DNA of 64,000 nt from Pseudolabrys sp. (GTDB lineage Bacteria; Pseudomonadota; Alphaproteobacteria; Rhizobiales; Xanthobacteraceae): positions 47,896 through 111,895 of the forward strand of contig JAFIGS010000016.1 of assembly GCA_017849615.1 (NCBI GenBank), given 5' to 3'. Under the pieces are notes generated by a model. That model was not told where the DNA came from and made no database searches. It saw only the letters and a list, made by a program, of their open reading frames with translations. Position numbers and translations under genes: made by a program. Positions within the stretch are counted from its first letter, which is position 1. The number at the start of each line of letters is the position of its first letter. Positions 1-12,776 of the stretch are shown piece after piece.

Positions 1-237
1 CGAGGCAGGAAACCGAGTTCACCCATGGTCGGCCATATTGCTGACCGGTTCCTCCACCTGGTCGATCGGCGCGGCGGCGGGACTGTCCGCCGTGATGCTG
101 GCCAATGCCTGGCTCATCGAGATCATCCGCTGTTCGTGCGCGGCTATCTGAAGTCGCGTCGCTGGTTCGAGGACACCTTCGCGCTGGCCTTCGGCTATGC
201 CGGCTACAAGATTCTGTCGGTCAAGCTGCAAAGCTAG
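1..237 (+). CDS. 3' end of an unidentified membrane protein gene, possibly LysE-like and frameshifted
   Basis: The gene runs in from the left edge, so only its C-terminus is visible. From about position 124 the frame ending at the stop at 235-237 reads like protein (VRGYLKSRRWFEDTFALAFGYAG), a basic loop followed by a last hydrophobic segment, which resembles the end of LysE/RhtB amino acid exporters. Upstream in the same frame the translation looks unnatural (Arg/Gly/His rich), whereas the +2 frame there gives a hydrophobic stretch (LSAVMLANAWLIEI). This suggests a frame change near 118-130, from decay or a base-call error. The family call is weak. It is convergent with the next gene and overlaps it by 4 bases. 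Confidence 0.4.
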   Translation, partial: RGRKPSSPMVGHIADRFLHLVDRRGGGTVRRDAGQCLAHRDHPLFVRGYLKSRRWFEDTFALAFGYAGYKILSVKLQS

Positions 238-779
238 CCGGTCGCCGCCGTGACGAAGCGCACGCGCTCGTCGAGCGGCGCGCGCGGCACCTCGACCAGC
301 GTATAGTCAAGCGCCGTGTAGACGTCGATCATTTCGGCGTGGGTCCGCTCGGCAACCTCCCATGTCTGCCGCCGTTCGCTGTCGGTCCCATAGATCGCGC
401 GCCACGGCGGGCAGATGAATACGCGCTCCCGATAGCGATGCGTTTCGGCCGCGCGCCACATCGCCGGCGGCACGGCAAGGCCTACCAGCCTGAGATAGCC
501 GATCGTGTCGGGAATGCCGCGGTCGCAGAACACCGGACCGGCCGCGCCGCGAAGGCGCGCAAAGGCAGCGGCGTCGTGATCCAGCATGGCCTGGGCGAAG
601 GCAAGCGGATCGATCCAGGGCAAGGCGCGGCCGCCTTGCGCCTGCTGCTCCCGAAGGATGCGCCGGCCGGCCTCCGGCGCGACCGTAAAGCCGGCCCGCG
701 CCAGTGCTTCGATCAAGGTGGTCTTGCCGGCACCGGGGCCGCCGGTGATGACAAAGAGCGGTGGCGGCGTGTCCGGCAT
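234..779 (-). CDS. AAA-type P-loop ATP-binding protein
   Basis: A 181-residue P-loop NTPase. The Walker A motif GGPGAGKT is at residues 13-20 and a FCDRGIPDTIGY segment lies near residue 85, an arrangement like the AAA_28 family of small kinase-like ATPases that act on small molecules or nucleic acid ends. There is no signal peptide or membrane segment, so it is probably cytoplasmic. The substrate cannot be told from the sequence. The gene stands alone, with the potassium channel gene divergent to its right. Confidence 0.75.
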   Translation of the reverse strand: MPDTPPPLFVITGGPGAGKTTLIEALARAGFTVAPEAGRRILREQQAQGGRALPWIDPLAFAQAMLDHDAAAFARLRGAAGPVFCDRGIPDTIGYLRLVGLAVPPAMWRAAETHRYRERVFICPPWRAIYGTDSERRQTWEVAERTHAEMIDVYTALDYTLVEVPRAPLDERVRFVTAATG

Positions 780-881
780 CGTTGCGCTCCTTTCGTCGTC
801 ATGGCCGCCTGCGGTCAGCCCTTAAGGGCAAATACCGACGGCGGCCCGACGGGGTTGGTATAAACTTCGGCGTCCGATTCG

Positions 882-2096
882 ATGGCAACCGCCATGACGC
901 CCAGAAAAACGTCCGAACTGCGCCGGCGTGTTTACACGATCCTCGAGCAGGGTCCGGTCGGCGACGGCGTCGGCCGGGTGGTCGATCGCTTTCTCATCGC
1001 GCTGATCCTCATCAATCTCGTCAATGTCGTGCTGGAATCGGTGCCGTCGTTGTCGGCCCGCTATGGTGCGGCCTTCCACGCCGTCGAATATTTTTCACTT
1101 GCCGTTTTCTCGGCCGAGTATCTGCTGCGCTTGTGGGCGGCGGTCGAGCACGGGCCGCACCGCGATCTCACCCCGCTGCGGGCGCGCCTCAAATACGCGC
1201 TGAGCGCGTTCGGGATCATCGACCTTCTGGCGGTCCTGCCGTTCTGGCTCGAATTCGTCACCCCCGCCGACCTGCGCTTCCTGCTCGTCTTCCGCATGGT
1301 GCGCTTTTTCAAGATCGCGCGGTACACGCCCGCCATGCGCTCGCTGTTCGACGTCATCTATCGCGAACGCCGCGCGCTGTTCGGCTGCACGGTGATGACC
1401 GCCGGCGCAACCCTGGTCACGGCTTCGCTGATGCATCTGGCGGAGGGCCATATTCAACCCGACAAACTCGGCACCATTCCGGACGCGATGTGGTGGGCGA
1501 TCGTCACCATCGGCACCATCGGTTATGGCGACGTCATCCCGGTGACGGCGCTCGGCAAGCTGATTGCAACGGGCACCATCTTCATCGGCGTGATGATGAT
1601 CGCCCTGCCGGTCGGCATTATCGCCACGGCGTTTTCCGAGCAGATCCACCGCCGCGAGTTCATCGTCACCTGGAGCATGATCGCGCGCGTGCCGCTGTTC
1701 GCCGAGCTCGATGCCGAGGAGATCGCCAATGTCTCCGAGCTGTTGCGCGCACAGGTGGCCGAGACCGGGCAGGTGATCGTGCGCGAGGGCGATGCCGCGC
1801 ATTCGATGTATTTCATCGCCGCCGGAAGCGTCGAGGTGGCGCTCAAGGGCCGCGATCCGATCGTGCTCGGCCCGGGCCAGTTTTTCGGCGAGGTCGCGGT
1901 GCTGCGCCGGGCGCGGCGTTCGGCCACCGCGATGGCTCTGACCCGCACCAGCCTTCTGGTGCTCGATGCGCAAGACCTGCACACGCTGATGAGCCGCGAG
2001 CCGCGCATTGCCGCGCGCGTCCACGACGTCGTCAAGACGCGGCTGGGCGAGCCGGTGACGCCCAAGGGCGATATCGCCGAGGGCGAAGTCGGCTAG
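882..2096 (+). CDS. cyclic nucleotide-gated potassium channel (MloK1 type)
   Basis: A 404-residue voltage-gated-like channel. Six membrane segments span roughly residues 30-265. An arginine-bearing S4-like segment (FLLVFRMVRFFKIARY) starts near residue 133. The pore helix ends in the K+ selectivity filter TIGYGD at residues 212-217. A C-terminal cyclic nucleotide-binding domain (about 275-390) includes the phosphate-binding-cassette-like FFGEVAVLRRARRSAT. This is the layout of the Mesorhizobium channel MlotiK1, a tetrameric inner-membrane K+ channel opened by cAMP. The first ATG of the frame is used; a second ATG four codons later is possible. The gene lies immediately before icd, which faces it. 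Confidence 0.9.
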   Translation: MATAMTPRKTSELRRRVYTILEQGPVGDGVGRVVDRFLIALILINLVNVVLESVPSLSARYGAAFHAVEYFSLAVFSAEYLLRLWAAVEHGPHRDLTPLRARLKYALSAFGIIDLLAVLPFWLEFVTPADLRFLLVFRMVRFFKIARYTPAMRSLFDVIYRERRALFGCTVMTAGATLVTASLMHLAEGHIQPDKLGTIPDAMWWAIVTIGTIGYGDVIPVTALGKLIATGTIFIGVMMIALPVGIIATAFSEQIHRREFIVTWSMIARVPLFAELDAEEIANVSELLRAQVAETGQVIVREGDAAHSMYFIAAGSVEVALKGRDPIVLGPGQFFGEVAVLRRARRSATAMALTRTSLLVLDAQDLHTLMSREPRIAARVHDVVKTRLGEPVTPKGDIAEGEVG

Positions 2097-2101
2097 CGCC
2101 C

Positions 2102-3325
2102 TTACGCCGCCATCGCCTTCTTCAGGTTCTCGTCGATCTTGTCGAGAAAGCCCGTGGTGGACAGCCACTTCTGGTCGGGGCCGACGAGCAAAGCGAGGTC
2201 CTTGGTCATGAAGCCCGATTCGACCGTGTCGATGCAAACCTTCTCCAAAGTCGCCGAGAACTTCGCCAGCGCGTCATTGCCGTCGAGCTTGGCGCGGTGC
2301 GCGAGGCCGCGCGTCCAGGCGAAAATCGAGGCGATGGAGTTGGTCGAGGTCTCCTGGCCCTGCTGATGCTGGCGGTAGTGCCGCGTCACGGTGCCGTGGG
2401 CGGCTTCCGCTTCCACCACCTTGCCGTCGGGCGTGAGCAGCACCGAGGTCATCAGGCCGAGCGAGCCGAAGCCTTGCGCCACGGTGTCGGACTGCACGTC
2501 GCCATCATAGTTCTTGCAGGCCCACACATAACCGCCCGACCATTTCAGCGCCGAGGCGACCATGTCGTCGATCAGGCGGTGCTCGTACCAGATCTTCTTT
2601 TCGGCGAACGCCGCCTTGAACTCGGCGTCGAACACGGCCTGGAAGATATCCTTGAACTGGCCGTCATACTGCTTGAGGATGGTGTTCTTGGTCGAGAGGT
2701 ACAGCGGATAGCCGCGATCCAGCGCGTAATTCATCGAGGCGCGGGCGAAATCGCGGATCGACTCGTCGAGATTGTACATCGCCATGGCGACGCCGGCGTC
2801 GGGCGCCTTGAACACCTCCTTCTCGATCGTCTTGCCGTCATTGCCGACGAACTTGATCGACAGCGTGCCCGCCGAGGGAAACTTGAAATCGGTGGCGCGA
2901 TACTGATCGCCATAGGCGTGGCGGCCGATGATGATCGGCTGCGTCCAGCCGGGCACGAGGCGCGGCACGTTCCTGCAGATGATCGGCTCGCGGAAGATGG
3001 TGCCGCCGAGAATGTTGCGGATGGTGCCGTTCGGGCTCTTCCACATTTCCTTGAGGCTGAACTCCTTCACGCGCGCTTCGTCCGGCGTGATGGTGGCGCA
3101 CTTGACCGCGACGCTGACTTCCCTGGTCTTGTTGGCGGCGTCGATGGTGATCTGGTCGTTCGTCTCGTCGCGCTTCTGGATCGACAGGTCGTAATAGAGC
3201 AGGTCGATGTCGAGATAGGGATGGATCAGCTTGTCCTTGATGAGTTGCCAGATGATCCGGGTCATCTCGTCGCCGTCCATTTCGACGACGGGGTTCTTCA
3301 CCTTGATCTTGGCCATTTCAGACAT
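2102..3325 (-). CDS. icd: NADP-dependent isocitrate dehydrogenase, homodimeric type
   Basis: A 407-residue enzyme converting isocitrate to 2-oxoglutarate and CO2 with NADP+ in the TCA cycle. It matches the eukaryote-like dimeric family: an N-terminal [18 protein letters not shown] block with substrate-binding residues, and the [19 protein letters not shown] signature near residue 270-290 with metal-binding aspartates. The length is standard. An alternative start three codons in (MAKIKVKN) is equally plausible. It lies downstream of a second, non-homologous NADP isocitrate dehydrogenase on the same strand, separated by 184 bases that hold a palindromic repeat. Confidence 0.95.
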   Translation of the reverse strand: MSEMAKIKVKNPVVEMDGDEMTRIIWQLIKDKLIHPYLDIDLLYYDLSIQKRDETNDQITIDAANKTREVSVAVKCATITPDEARVKEFSLKEMWKSPNGTIRNILGGTIFREPIICRNVPRLVPGWTQPIIIGRHAYGDQYRATDFKFPSAGTLSIKFVGNDGKTIEKEVFKAPDAGVAMAMYNLDESIRDFARASMNYALDRGYPLYLSTKNTILKQYDGQFKDIFQAVFDAEFKAAFAEKKIWYEHRLIDDMVASALKWSGGYVWACKNYDGDVQSDTVAQGFGSLGLMTSVLLTPDGKVVEAEAAHGTVTRHYRQHQQGQETSTNSIASIFAWTRGLAHRAKLDGNDALAKFSATLEKVCIDTVESGFMTKDLALLVGPDQKWLSTTGFLDKIDENLKKAMAA

Positions 3326-3424
3326 CCATCTCTCAAGAACCGGCAGCGCAGTCGTGGCGGCTCTATAACATCGACTTTTGTGCCGAGAAAGCGGCGCCGC
3401 TTTGGCTCCGGCGCAATACTCCGC

Positions 3425-3492
3425 TCATGCCCGCGGAAGCGGGCATCCAGTCTTCGACCAAGGAACCGGGTCCCCGCTTTCGCGGGGACGGG
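3425..3492. repeat. intergenic palindromic repeat, two hairpins (GCCCGC / CCCCGC type)
   Basis: Two short perfect inverted repeats in tandem: ATGCCCGC-ggaa-GCGGGCAT at 3427-3446 and GTCCCCGC-tttc-GCGGGGAC at 3470-3489. This bipartite form is a familiar dispersed intergenic element in Bradyrhizobium-like genomes. It sits between the two isocitrate dehydrogenase genes and could fold in a transcript from either strand. Confidence 0.8.
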
Positions 3493-3509
3493 CGGACGAA
3501 TGCGTGGCC

Positions 3510-7058
<3,549 letters not shown>

Positions 7059-7062
<4 letters not shown>

Positions 7063-7856
7063 AACGCGTCTTTCGCGCCGGAAGCCTGCACCGGCAACTG
7101 CTTCAGCGCGCCGGAGGCGCCTTCGCGCACCAGGGAAAAGTCGCTGCCCACGGTCATGAAGCGGAAGCCGCGCTTGGCCATGTCGAGCGCGCGCCTGGCG
7201 TCGCGGCAATAGATGCCGGGGATCTTGCCGGCGGCGATGGCGGCGGCGCAGATCTTGTCGATGGCGACGTTGACCTCCGGCGCCTCGATGTCCTGCGCCT
7301 TGCCGGCCGACAGCGACGTGGAGAGATCGTAGGGGCCGATGAACAGCGCGTCGATGCCGGGCGTGCCCGCGATTTCCTCGACGTTGCGCAGCGCTTCCGG
7401 CGTTTCGATCATCGCAAAGGTCAGCGTGCCCGCATTGGCGGCGGCGAGGTAATCGGTGGCCGCCATCTGCCCCTGCAGCATCATCGCCCGCGGCGGCCCG
7501 AAGGAGCGCTCGCCCAGCGGCGGATATTTCGCCGCGGCGGCGAAGCGCCGCGCGTCCTCGGCGTTGTTGATCATCGGCGCGACGATCCCTTCGGCGCCGA
7601 AATCCAGCGCGCGGCTCACCAGCCCGACATCCTCGAGCGGCACGCGCACGAAGGGCGCGGCGCTGGCATGGTGCACGGCGCCGATCCCTTCACGGAGCGT
7701 GTCGGTATTCCACAGGCCGTGCTGCGCATCGAGCACCACGGCGGCAAAGCCCTCGCGCGCGATCGTCTCGGCGACGATCGGCGAGCCCATCATGCACCAG
7801 CCGGAGAAGACCGTTTCTCCGGCGCGCAAGCGCTGGGCGAGGGGGAAGGGCGGCAT
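7059..7856 (-). CDS. HpcH/HpaI aldolase family protein
   Basis: A 265-residue class II, metal-dependent aldolase of the HpcH/HpaI family, which cleaves 2-oxo-4-hydroxy acids such as 2,4-dihydroxyhept-2-enedioate to pyruvate plus an aldehyde. Family features are [10 protein letters not shown] near residue 45, a glycine/arginine block [10 protein letters not shown], and the metal-ligand segment [10 protein letters not shown] followed by [15 protein letters not shown]. Related members act as citrate-lyase-like or 4-hydroxy-2-oxovalerate enzymes, so the substrate is open. The ATG at 7856 is preferred over an in-frame TTG four codons upstream. It starts 16 bases after the DUF1476 gene stop, so the two are probably co-transcribed. 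It overlaps the convergent methyltransferase gene end by 4 bases. Confidence 0.85.
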
Positions 7857-7872
7857 GGGTGCGGCCAATGCC

Positions 7873-8187
7873 TCAGCCGGCCTGGATCTGGGCGACGGCG
7901 GTGGCGAGCAACTCGGTCATTTTCGCGCGCACCTGCTGCTCGGTAACGCCCTTGCCTTCGAGATCCTTGACGACTTTCTTCAAAACGTCGTTGTCGCCGG
8001 CTTCCTCGAAATCGGCCAGCACGACGTCCTTGGCGTAGGCGTTGGCGTCGTCGCCCGACTTGCCGAGCAGCTCCGCGGCCCACAGGCCGAGCAGCTTGTT
8101 GCGGCGGGCCATCGCCTTGAACTGCAATTCCTCGTCATGCGCGAACTTCTTCTCGAAACCTTCTTCGCGCTTGTCGAAAGTGGTCAT
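7873..8187 (-). CDS. F1F0-ATP synthase inhibitor zeta subunit (DUF1476)
   Basis: A 104-residue, highly charged, helical protein beginning [20 protein letters not shown]. It matches the DUF1476 family, whose Paracoccus member is the zeta subunit that binds the F1 sector and blocks ATP hydrolysis. The basic and acidic N-terminal inhibitory segment and the four-helix remainder are both present, and the length is standard. It lies divergent from purC, an arrangement that recurs in related alphaproteobacteria. Confidence 0.9.
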   Translation of the reverse strand: MTTFDKREEGFEKKFAHDEELQFKAMARRNKLLGLWAAELLGKSGDDANAYAKDVVLADFEEAGDNDVLKKVVKDLEGKGVTEQQVRAKMTELLATAVAQIQAG

Positions 8188-8445
8188 GCCGCCCTCATAA
8201 ATCCTTGGATTTTACCGCGTTTGCATATCGCCCGACCGGGGTCAAGGCAACCTATCAGCCTCTTAATACGGCAAAATTGCGAGGTGGAAAACGCCCCGTC
8301 CCGTCGATTGTGTCGCACGGGGCGTTGGGCTAGGTTGACCCGGTGGCCGAGACGTTTTAGCGCATATCCACATGAGCTTGCGCTGGATCGAAAAGAACCA
8401 CAGCCGAGGGTCTTTAGGCGCTTCAACAAGGAACCACGGCACCCC

Positions 8446-9243
8446 ATGGACATTCACAAACCACGGTACATCCCGATGAGCCGACGCCGCCGCATTTACG
8501 AAGGCAAGGCGAAGGTCCTCTATGAGGGCCCGGAGCCAGGGACGCTGATTCAGCATTTCAAGGATGACGCGACCGCCTTCAACGCCAAGAAGCACGAGGT
8601 GATCGAAGGCAAGGGCGTGCTCAACAACCGCATCTCCGAGTACGTCTTCCAGCACCTCAACGACATCGGCGTGCCGACGCACTTCATCCGCCGGCTCAAC
8701 ATGCGCGAGCAGTTGATTCGCGAGGTCGAGATCATTCCGCTCGAGGTGGTGGTGCGCAACGTCGCCGCCGGTTCGCTGTCGACCCGCCTCGGCATCGAGG
8801 AAGGCACGCAACTGCCGCGCTCGATCATCGAGTTCTATTACAAGAACGACAAGCTCAACGACCCGATGGTGTCGGAAGAGCACATCACGGCGTTCGGCTG
8901 GGCCTCGCCTCAGGAGATCGACGACATCATGGCGCTGGCCATCCGCGTCAACGACTTCCTGTCCGGGCTTTTCCTCGGCGTCGGCATCCGTCTCGTGGAT
9001 TTCAAGATGGAGACCGGCCGGCTCTGGGAAAACGACGTGATGCGCATTGTCGTGGCCGATGAGATCTCGCCGGATTCGTGCCGGCTCTGGGACATCAAGA
9101 CCAACGACAAGATGGACAAGGACCGCTTCCGCCGCGACATGGGCGGGCTGGTCGAGGCCTATACCGAGGTTGCCAAGCGTCTCGGCATCGTCGCCGAGGG
9201 CGAGCGCCCGCAGGGCACCGGCCCGGTGCTGGTGAAAGGCTGA
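8446..9243 (+). CDS. purC: phosphoribosylaminoimidazole-succinocarboxamide synthase (SAICAR synthase)
   Basis: PurC condenses CAIR with aspartate using ATP in purine synthesis. Diagnostic blocks are [15 protein letters not shown] at the N-terminus, the signature [13 protein letters not shown], and [11 protein letters not shown]. The ATG at 8446 gives 265 residues and has AAGGAA 12 bases upstream. An ATG at 8476 ([10 protein letters not shown], 255 residues) matches the start usual in relatives but lacks a clear ribosome site. It heads the run purC-purS-purQ-purL on the + strand; a repeat element sits between purC and purS. Confidence 0.95.
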   Translation: MDIHKPRYIPMSRRRRIYEGKAKVLYEGPEPGTLIQHFKDDATAFNAKKHEVIEGKGVLNNRISEYVFQHLNDIGVPTHFIRRLNMREQLIREVEIIPLEVVVRNVAAGSLSTRLGIEEGTQLPRSIIEFYYKNDKLNDPMVSEEHITAFGWASPQEIDDIMALAIRVNDFLSGLFLGVGIRLVDFKMETGRLWENDVMRIVVADEISPDSCRLWDIKTNDKMDKDRFRRDMGGLVEAYTEVAKRLGIVAEGERPQGTGPVLVKG

Positions 9244-9248
9244 CTTCC

Positions 9249-9401
9249 TGTCCCGGACGCGGTGCAGCGCGCGAGCGGTGCACCGCAGATCCGGGATCGT
9301 TGCGCCCCGTGTTCTTGACGGTCCCGGCTCTGCGGCGCATCACCATAGCGCGTTGAAGACGCGCGTTAACGCGCTTATGGTGCTACGCCGCGTCCGGGAC
9401 A
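9249..9401. repeat. MITE-like intergenic element with 14-bp terminal inverted repeats
   Basis: TGTCCCGGACGCGG at 9249-9262 is matched perfectly, inverted, by CCGCGTCCGGGACA at 9388-9401. The 153-bp interior holds further short inverted pairs (GGTGCA/TGCACC, GCGCGTTAACGCGC) and no plausible coding frame. It fills nearly the whole gap between purC and purS. The organisation resembles dispersed non-autonomous elements common in Bradyrhizobium relatives. Confidence 0.7.
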
Positions 9402-9426
9402 AGTGATTCTCCAGGTAGTCCGCCCC

Positions 9427-9669
9427 ATGAAAGCTCGCGTCACCGTTACCCTCAAATCCGGCGTTCTCGACCCGCAGGGCAAGGCGATCGAGGGCGCGCT
9501 GCGCTCCCTCGGCATCGACGGCGTCGCCGCGGTGCGTCAGGGCAAGGTGTTCGACATCGAATTGGACGGCGGCGACCGCGCCAAGGTCGAGGCGCTGCTC
9601 AAGCAGGCCGCGGACAAGCTGCTGGCGAATACGGTGATCGAGAATTATCACGTCGAGGTTCTGGGCTAG
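9427..9669 (+). CDS. purS: phosphoribosylformylglycinamidine synthase subunit PurS
   Basis: An 80-residue protein, the usual PurS length. It dimerises and bridges PurQ and PurL in the three-subunit FGAM synthase. The N-terminus MKARVTVTLKSGVLDPQGKAI and the RQGKVFDIEL block are diagnostic. The frame is open upstream to 9403, but the family start is the ATG at 9427. purQ follows 15 bases later with a ribosome site, indicating one transcript. Confidence 0.95.
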   Translation: MKARVTVTLKSGVLDPQGKAIEGALRSLGIDGVAAVRQGKVFDIELDGGDRAKVEALLKQAADKLLANTVIENYHVEVLG

Positions 9670-9684
9670 GAACGGGAGCGCACC

Positions 9685-10386
9685 ATGAAAGCCGCCGTCC
9701 TCGTCTTCCCAGGCATCAACCGCGAACGCGACATGGCGCGCACGCTCCGGCTCACTTCGGGCCGCGAGCCGGCCATGGTCTGGCACACCGAGCATGACCT
9801 CCCGGCGGGCACCGATCTCGTGGTCGTGCCGGGCGGCTTCTCCTACGGCGATTACCTGCGCTGCGGCGCCATTGCCGCGCGTTCGCCGGTCATGGACGCG
9901 GTGCGCAAATTCGCCGCTGGCGGTGGCCTGGTGCTGGGCGTCTGCAACGGCTTCCAGATCCTGTGCGAATCCGGCCTGCTGCCGGGCGTGCTGATGCGCA
10001 ACGAGAACCTGCGCTTCATCTGCCGCGACGTCTTTCTGAAGGTGGAGCGCTCCGACACGCCGTTTACCCGTGGCTATAACGCCGGGCAGGTGGTCCGCGT
10101 GCCGGTTGCTCACGGCGAGGGCAACTACATTGCCGACGGCGAGACCATTGCGCGGCTGGAAGGCGATGGCCGGGTGATTTTCCGCTATTGCGGCCCGGAC
10201 GGCATGATCGACCCGGACTGGAATCACAACGGCGCCCTCAACGCCATTGCCGGTATCGTCAATGACGGCGGCAACGTGCTCGGCATGATGCCGCATCCGG
10301 AAAACCACGTCGAAGCCGACATCGGCTCGACCGACGGCCGCGGCCTGTTCGCCGGGCTCGCCGAGGCGCTCAAGAAGGCGGCCTGA
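9685..10386 (+). CDS. purQ: phosphoribosylformylglycinamidine synthase subunit PurQ (glutaminase)
   Basis: A 233-residue class I glutamine amidotransferase that supplies ammonia to PurL. The nucleophile is Cys87 in GVCNGFQIL. The partner His and Glu are in the C-terminal [28 protein letters not shown], the oxyanion region, is near residue 50. The length and motifs are intact. It lies between purS and purL in the same orientation. Confidence 0.96.
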   Translation: MKAAVLVFPGINRERDMARTLRLTSGREPAMVWHTEHDLPAGTDLVVVPGGFSYGDYLRCGAIAARSPVMDAVRKFAAGGGLVLGVCNGFQILCESGLLPGVLMRNENLRFICRDVFLKVERSDTPFTRGYNAGQVVRVPVAHGEGNYIADGETIARLEGDGRVIFRYCGPDGMIDPDWNHNGALNAIAGIVNDGGNVLGMMPHPENHVEADIGSTDGRGLFAGLAEALKKAA

Positions 10387-10538
10387 AGCCGCTTCGGCGG
10401 AAGAGCCCGCGAAAACCCCGGTTCTGGCGGCCCGATTGCGTCCGGGCCTCGAATTTCCTCTGGAAGCCGCGCACAAGGGTGTCTAAGTCCCGGGGTGTCC
10501 GTGCTAGGCCCAATTGCGCCGCCGCTCCTAGGAATCCC

Positions 10539-12749
10539 ATGCTCGCCAACGACGTCAAAATCACGCCCGAACTGGTCGCCGAACACGGCCTCAAGCCGGA
10601 CGAGTACCAGCGGATTCTGGACCTGATCGGCCGCGAGCCGACCTTGACCGAACTCGGCATCTTCTCGGCGATGTGGAACGAGCACTGCTCGTACAAATCC
10701 TCGAAGGTTCACCTGCGCGGGCTGCCGACCAAGGCGCCGTGGGTGATCCAGGGACCGGGCGAGAACGCCGGCGTCATCGACATCGGTGACGGGCTGGCCT
10801 GCGTCTTCAAGATGGAGAGCCACAACCACCCGAGCTACATCGAGCCCTATCAGGGCGCGGCGACCGGCGTCGGCGGCATCCTGCGCGACGTGTTCACGAT
10901 GGGCGCGCGGCCGATCGCCTGCCTCAACGCGCTGTCCTTCGGCGCGCCGGAACATCCCAAGACGCGGCATCTCGTCTCCGGTGTCGTCGCCGGCATCGGC
11001 GGCTATGGCAATTCCTTCGGCGTTCCGACGGTCGCCGGTTCGGTGCGCTTCCACAAGCGCTATGACGGCAACATCCTGGTCAACGCCATGGCGGTCGGCC
11101 TCGCGGAGACGGACAAGATCTTCTACGCTGCCGCCTCGGGCGTCGGCATGCCGATCGTCTATCTCGGCTCCAAGACCGGCCGCGACGGCATTCACGGCGC
11201 CTCGATGGCCTCGGCGGAGTTCGACGACAATTCGGAAGAGAAGCGCCCGACCGTGCAGGTCGGCGATCCCTTCTCGGAAAAACTTTTGCTGGAAGCCTGT
11301 CTCGAGATCATGGCCAAGGATTGCGTCATCGCCATCCAGGACATGGGCGCGGCGGGACTGACATCGTCGGCGACTGAAATGGGCGCCAAGGGCAATCTCG
11401 GCGTCACGCTCGATCTCGACAAGGTGCCGTGCCGCGAAGAGGGCATGAGCGCCTATGAGATGATGCTGTCGGAGAGCCAGGAGCGCATGCTCATGGTGCT
11501 CAAGCCCGACAAGGAAAAGGAAGCCGAAGCGATCTTCCGCAAATGGGGCCTCGACTTCGCCGTGGTCGGCGAGACCACGCCGTCGATGCGCTTCATCGTC
11601 AAGCACCACGGCCAGGTGATGGTCGATCTGCCGATCAAGGAACTCGGTGACTCCGCGCCGGAATACAAGCGGCCCTTCGTCAGCCTGGAAAAGCCGGCGC
11701 CGATCGACGCCGGCGCCATCGAGCCGCCGGGCTCGATTGCCGATGCGCTGGAGCGGCTCGTCGCCACACCCGACCTGTGCTCGAAGCGCTGGGTCTGGGA
11801 GCAGTACGACCACATCATCGGCGGCAACACCGTGCAGCGTCCGGGCGGCGACGCCGCCGTGGTGCGCGTTCTTGATGGCCCCAAGGGCCTCGCGCTGACC
11901 ACCGACGTGACGCCGCGCTATTGCGAGGCCAATCCGTTCGAGGGCGGCAAGCAGGCGGTCGCCGAGTGCTGGCGCAATCTCACCGCCGTCGGCGCGACGC
12001 CGCTCGCCATCACCGATAATCTCAACTTCGGCAATCCGGAGCGGCCCGAAATCATGGGCCAGTTCGTCGGCTGCGTGCGCGGCATCGCCGAAGCCTGCAA
12101 GGCGCTCGACTTCCCGGTCGTGTCCGGCAACGTGTCGCTCTACAACGAGACGAACGGCAAGGCGATTTTGCCCACGCCGTCGATCGGCGGCGTCGGTGTC
12201 ATCGCCGATTTCAAGAAGAGCGCGTCGCTGGCGTTCAAGAAGGAAGGCGAGGCCATCCTCGTTGTTGGTGAGACGACGGGCTGGCTCGGTCAGTCGATCT
12301 ATCTGCGCGAGATCTGCGCACGCGAAGAAGGCGCGCCGCCGCCGGTCGATCTGATCGAAGAGCGCGAGAACGGCGAATTCGTGCGTTCGCTCATCCTCGA
12401 TGGCGCGGCTACCGCCGCGCACGATCTGTCCGATGGCGGCTTGCTGGTGGCGCTGGCCGAGATGGCGATGGCCTCCGGCATCGGTGCGAAACTCGACGCC
12501 GCACCGGATGATATCCCGGGCCACGCCTACTGGTTCGGCGAGGATCAGGCCCGCTACATCGTGACGGTGCCGGCGCAGGCGGTCGAACTCGTGATGGCGC
12601 GCGCGCGCAAGGCCAGCGTGCTGGTGTCGCGCATCGGCACGACCGGCGGGGCCGCCGTCGCGATAGACGGCCAGCGGGCGCTGGCGGTGCCAGATCTGAA
12701 CGAGCGCAGTGAGGGCTGGTTGCCGGGCTACATGGCCGGTCGGGACTAA
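10539..12749 (+). CDS. purL: phosphoribosylformylglycinamidine synthase subunit PurL
   Basis: A 736-residue small-type PurL, the ATP-dependent synthetase subunit that converts FGAR to FGAM with PurQ and PurS. Conserved blocks include SEHCSYKSS-like [13 protein letters not shown] near residue 47, the metal and substrate loop [22 protein letters not shown], and a second ATP-site half with NVSLYNET. The ATG at 10539 gives the family N-terminus [13 protein letters not shown] and follows AGGAAT; the longer open frame to 10479 is not conserved-looking. A 152-base gap after purQ has no obvious terminator. Confidence 0.96.
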   Translation: MLANDVKITPELVAEHGLKPDEYQRILDLIGREPTLTELGIFSAMWNEHCSYKSSKVHLRGLPTKAPWVIQGPGENAGVIDIGDGLACVFKMESHNHPSYIEPYQGAATGVGGILRDVFTMGARPIACLNALSFGAPEHPKTRHLVSGVVAGIGGYGNSFGVPTVAGSVRFHKRYDGNILVNAMAVGLAETDKIFYAAASGVGMPIVYLGSKTGRDGIHGASMASAEFDDNSEEKRPTVQVGDPFSEKLLLEACLEIMAKDCVIAIQDMGAAGLTSSATEMGAKGNLGVTLDLDKVPCREEGMSAYEMMLSESQERMLMVLKPDKEKEAEAIFRKWGLDFAVVGETTPSMRFIVKHHGQVMVDLPIKELGDSAPEYKRPFVSLEKPAPIDAGAIEPPGSIADALERLVATPDLCSKRWVWEQYDHIIGGNTVQRPGGDAAVVRVLDGPKGLALTTDVTPRYCEANPFEGGKQAVAECWRNLTAVGATPLAITDNLNFGNPERPEIMGQFVGCVRGIAEACKALDFPVVSGNVSLYNETNGKAILPTPSIGGVGVIADFKKSASLAFKKEGEAILVVGETTGWLGQSIYLREICAREEGAPPPVDLIEERENGEFVRSLILDGAATAAHDLSDGGLLVALAEMAMASGIGAKLDAAPDDIPGHAYWFGEDQARYIVTVPAQAVELVMARARKASVLVSRIGTTGGAAVAIDGQRALAVPDLNERSEGWLPGYMAGRD

Positions 12750-12776
12750 CTCTTTCAGTCTGAGACTTGCGGCCGA

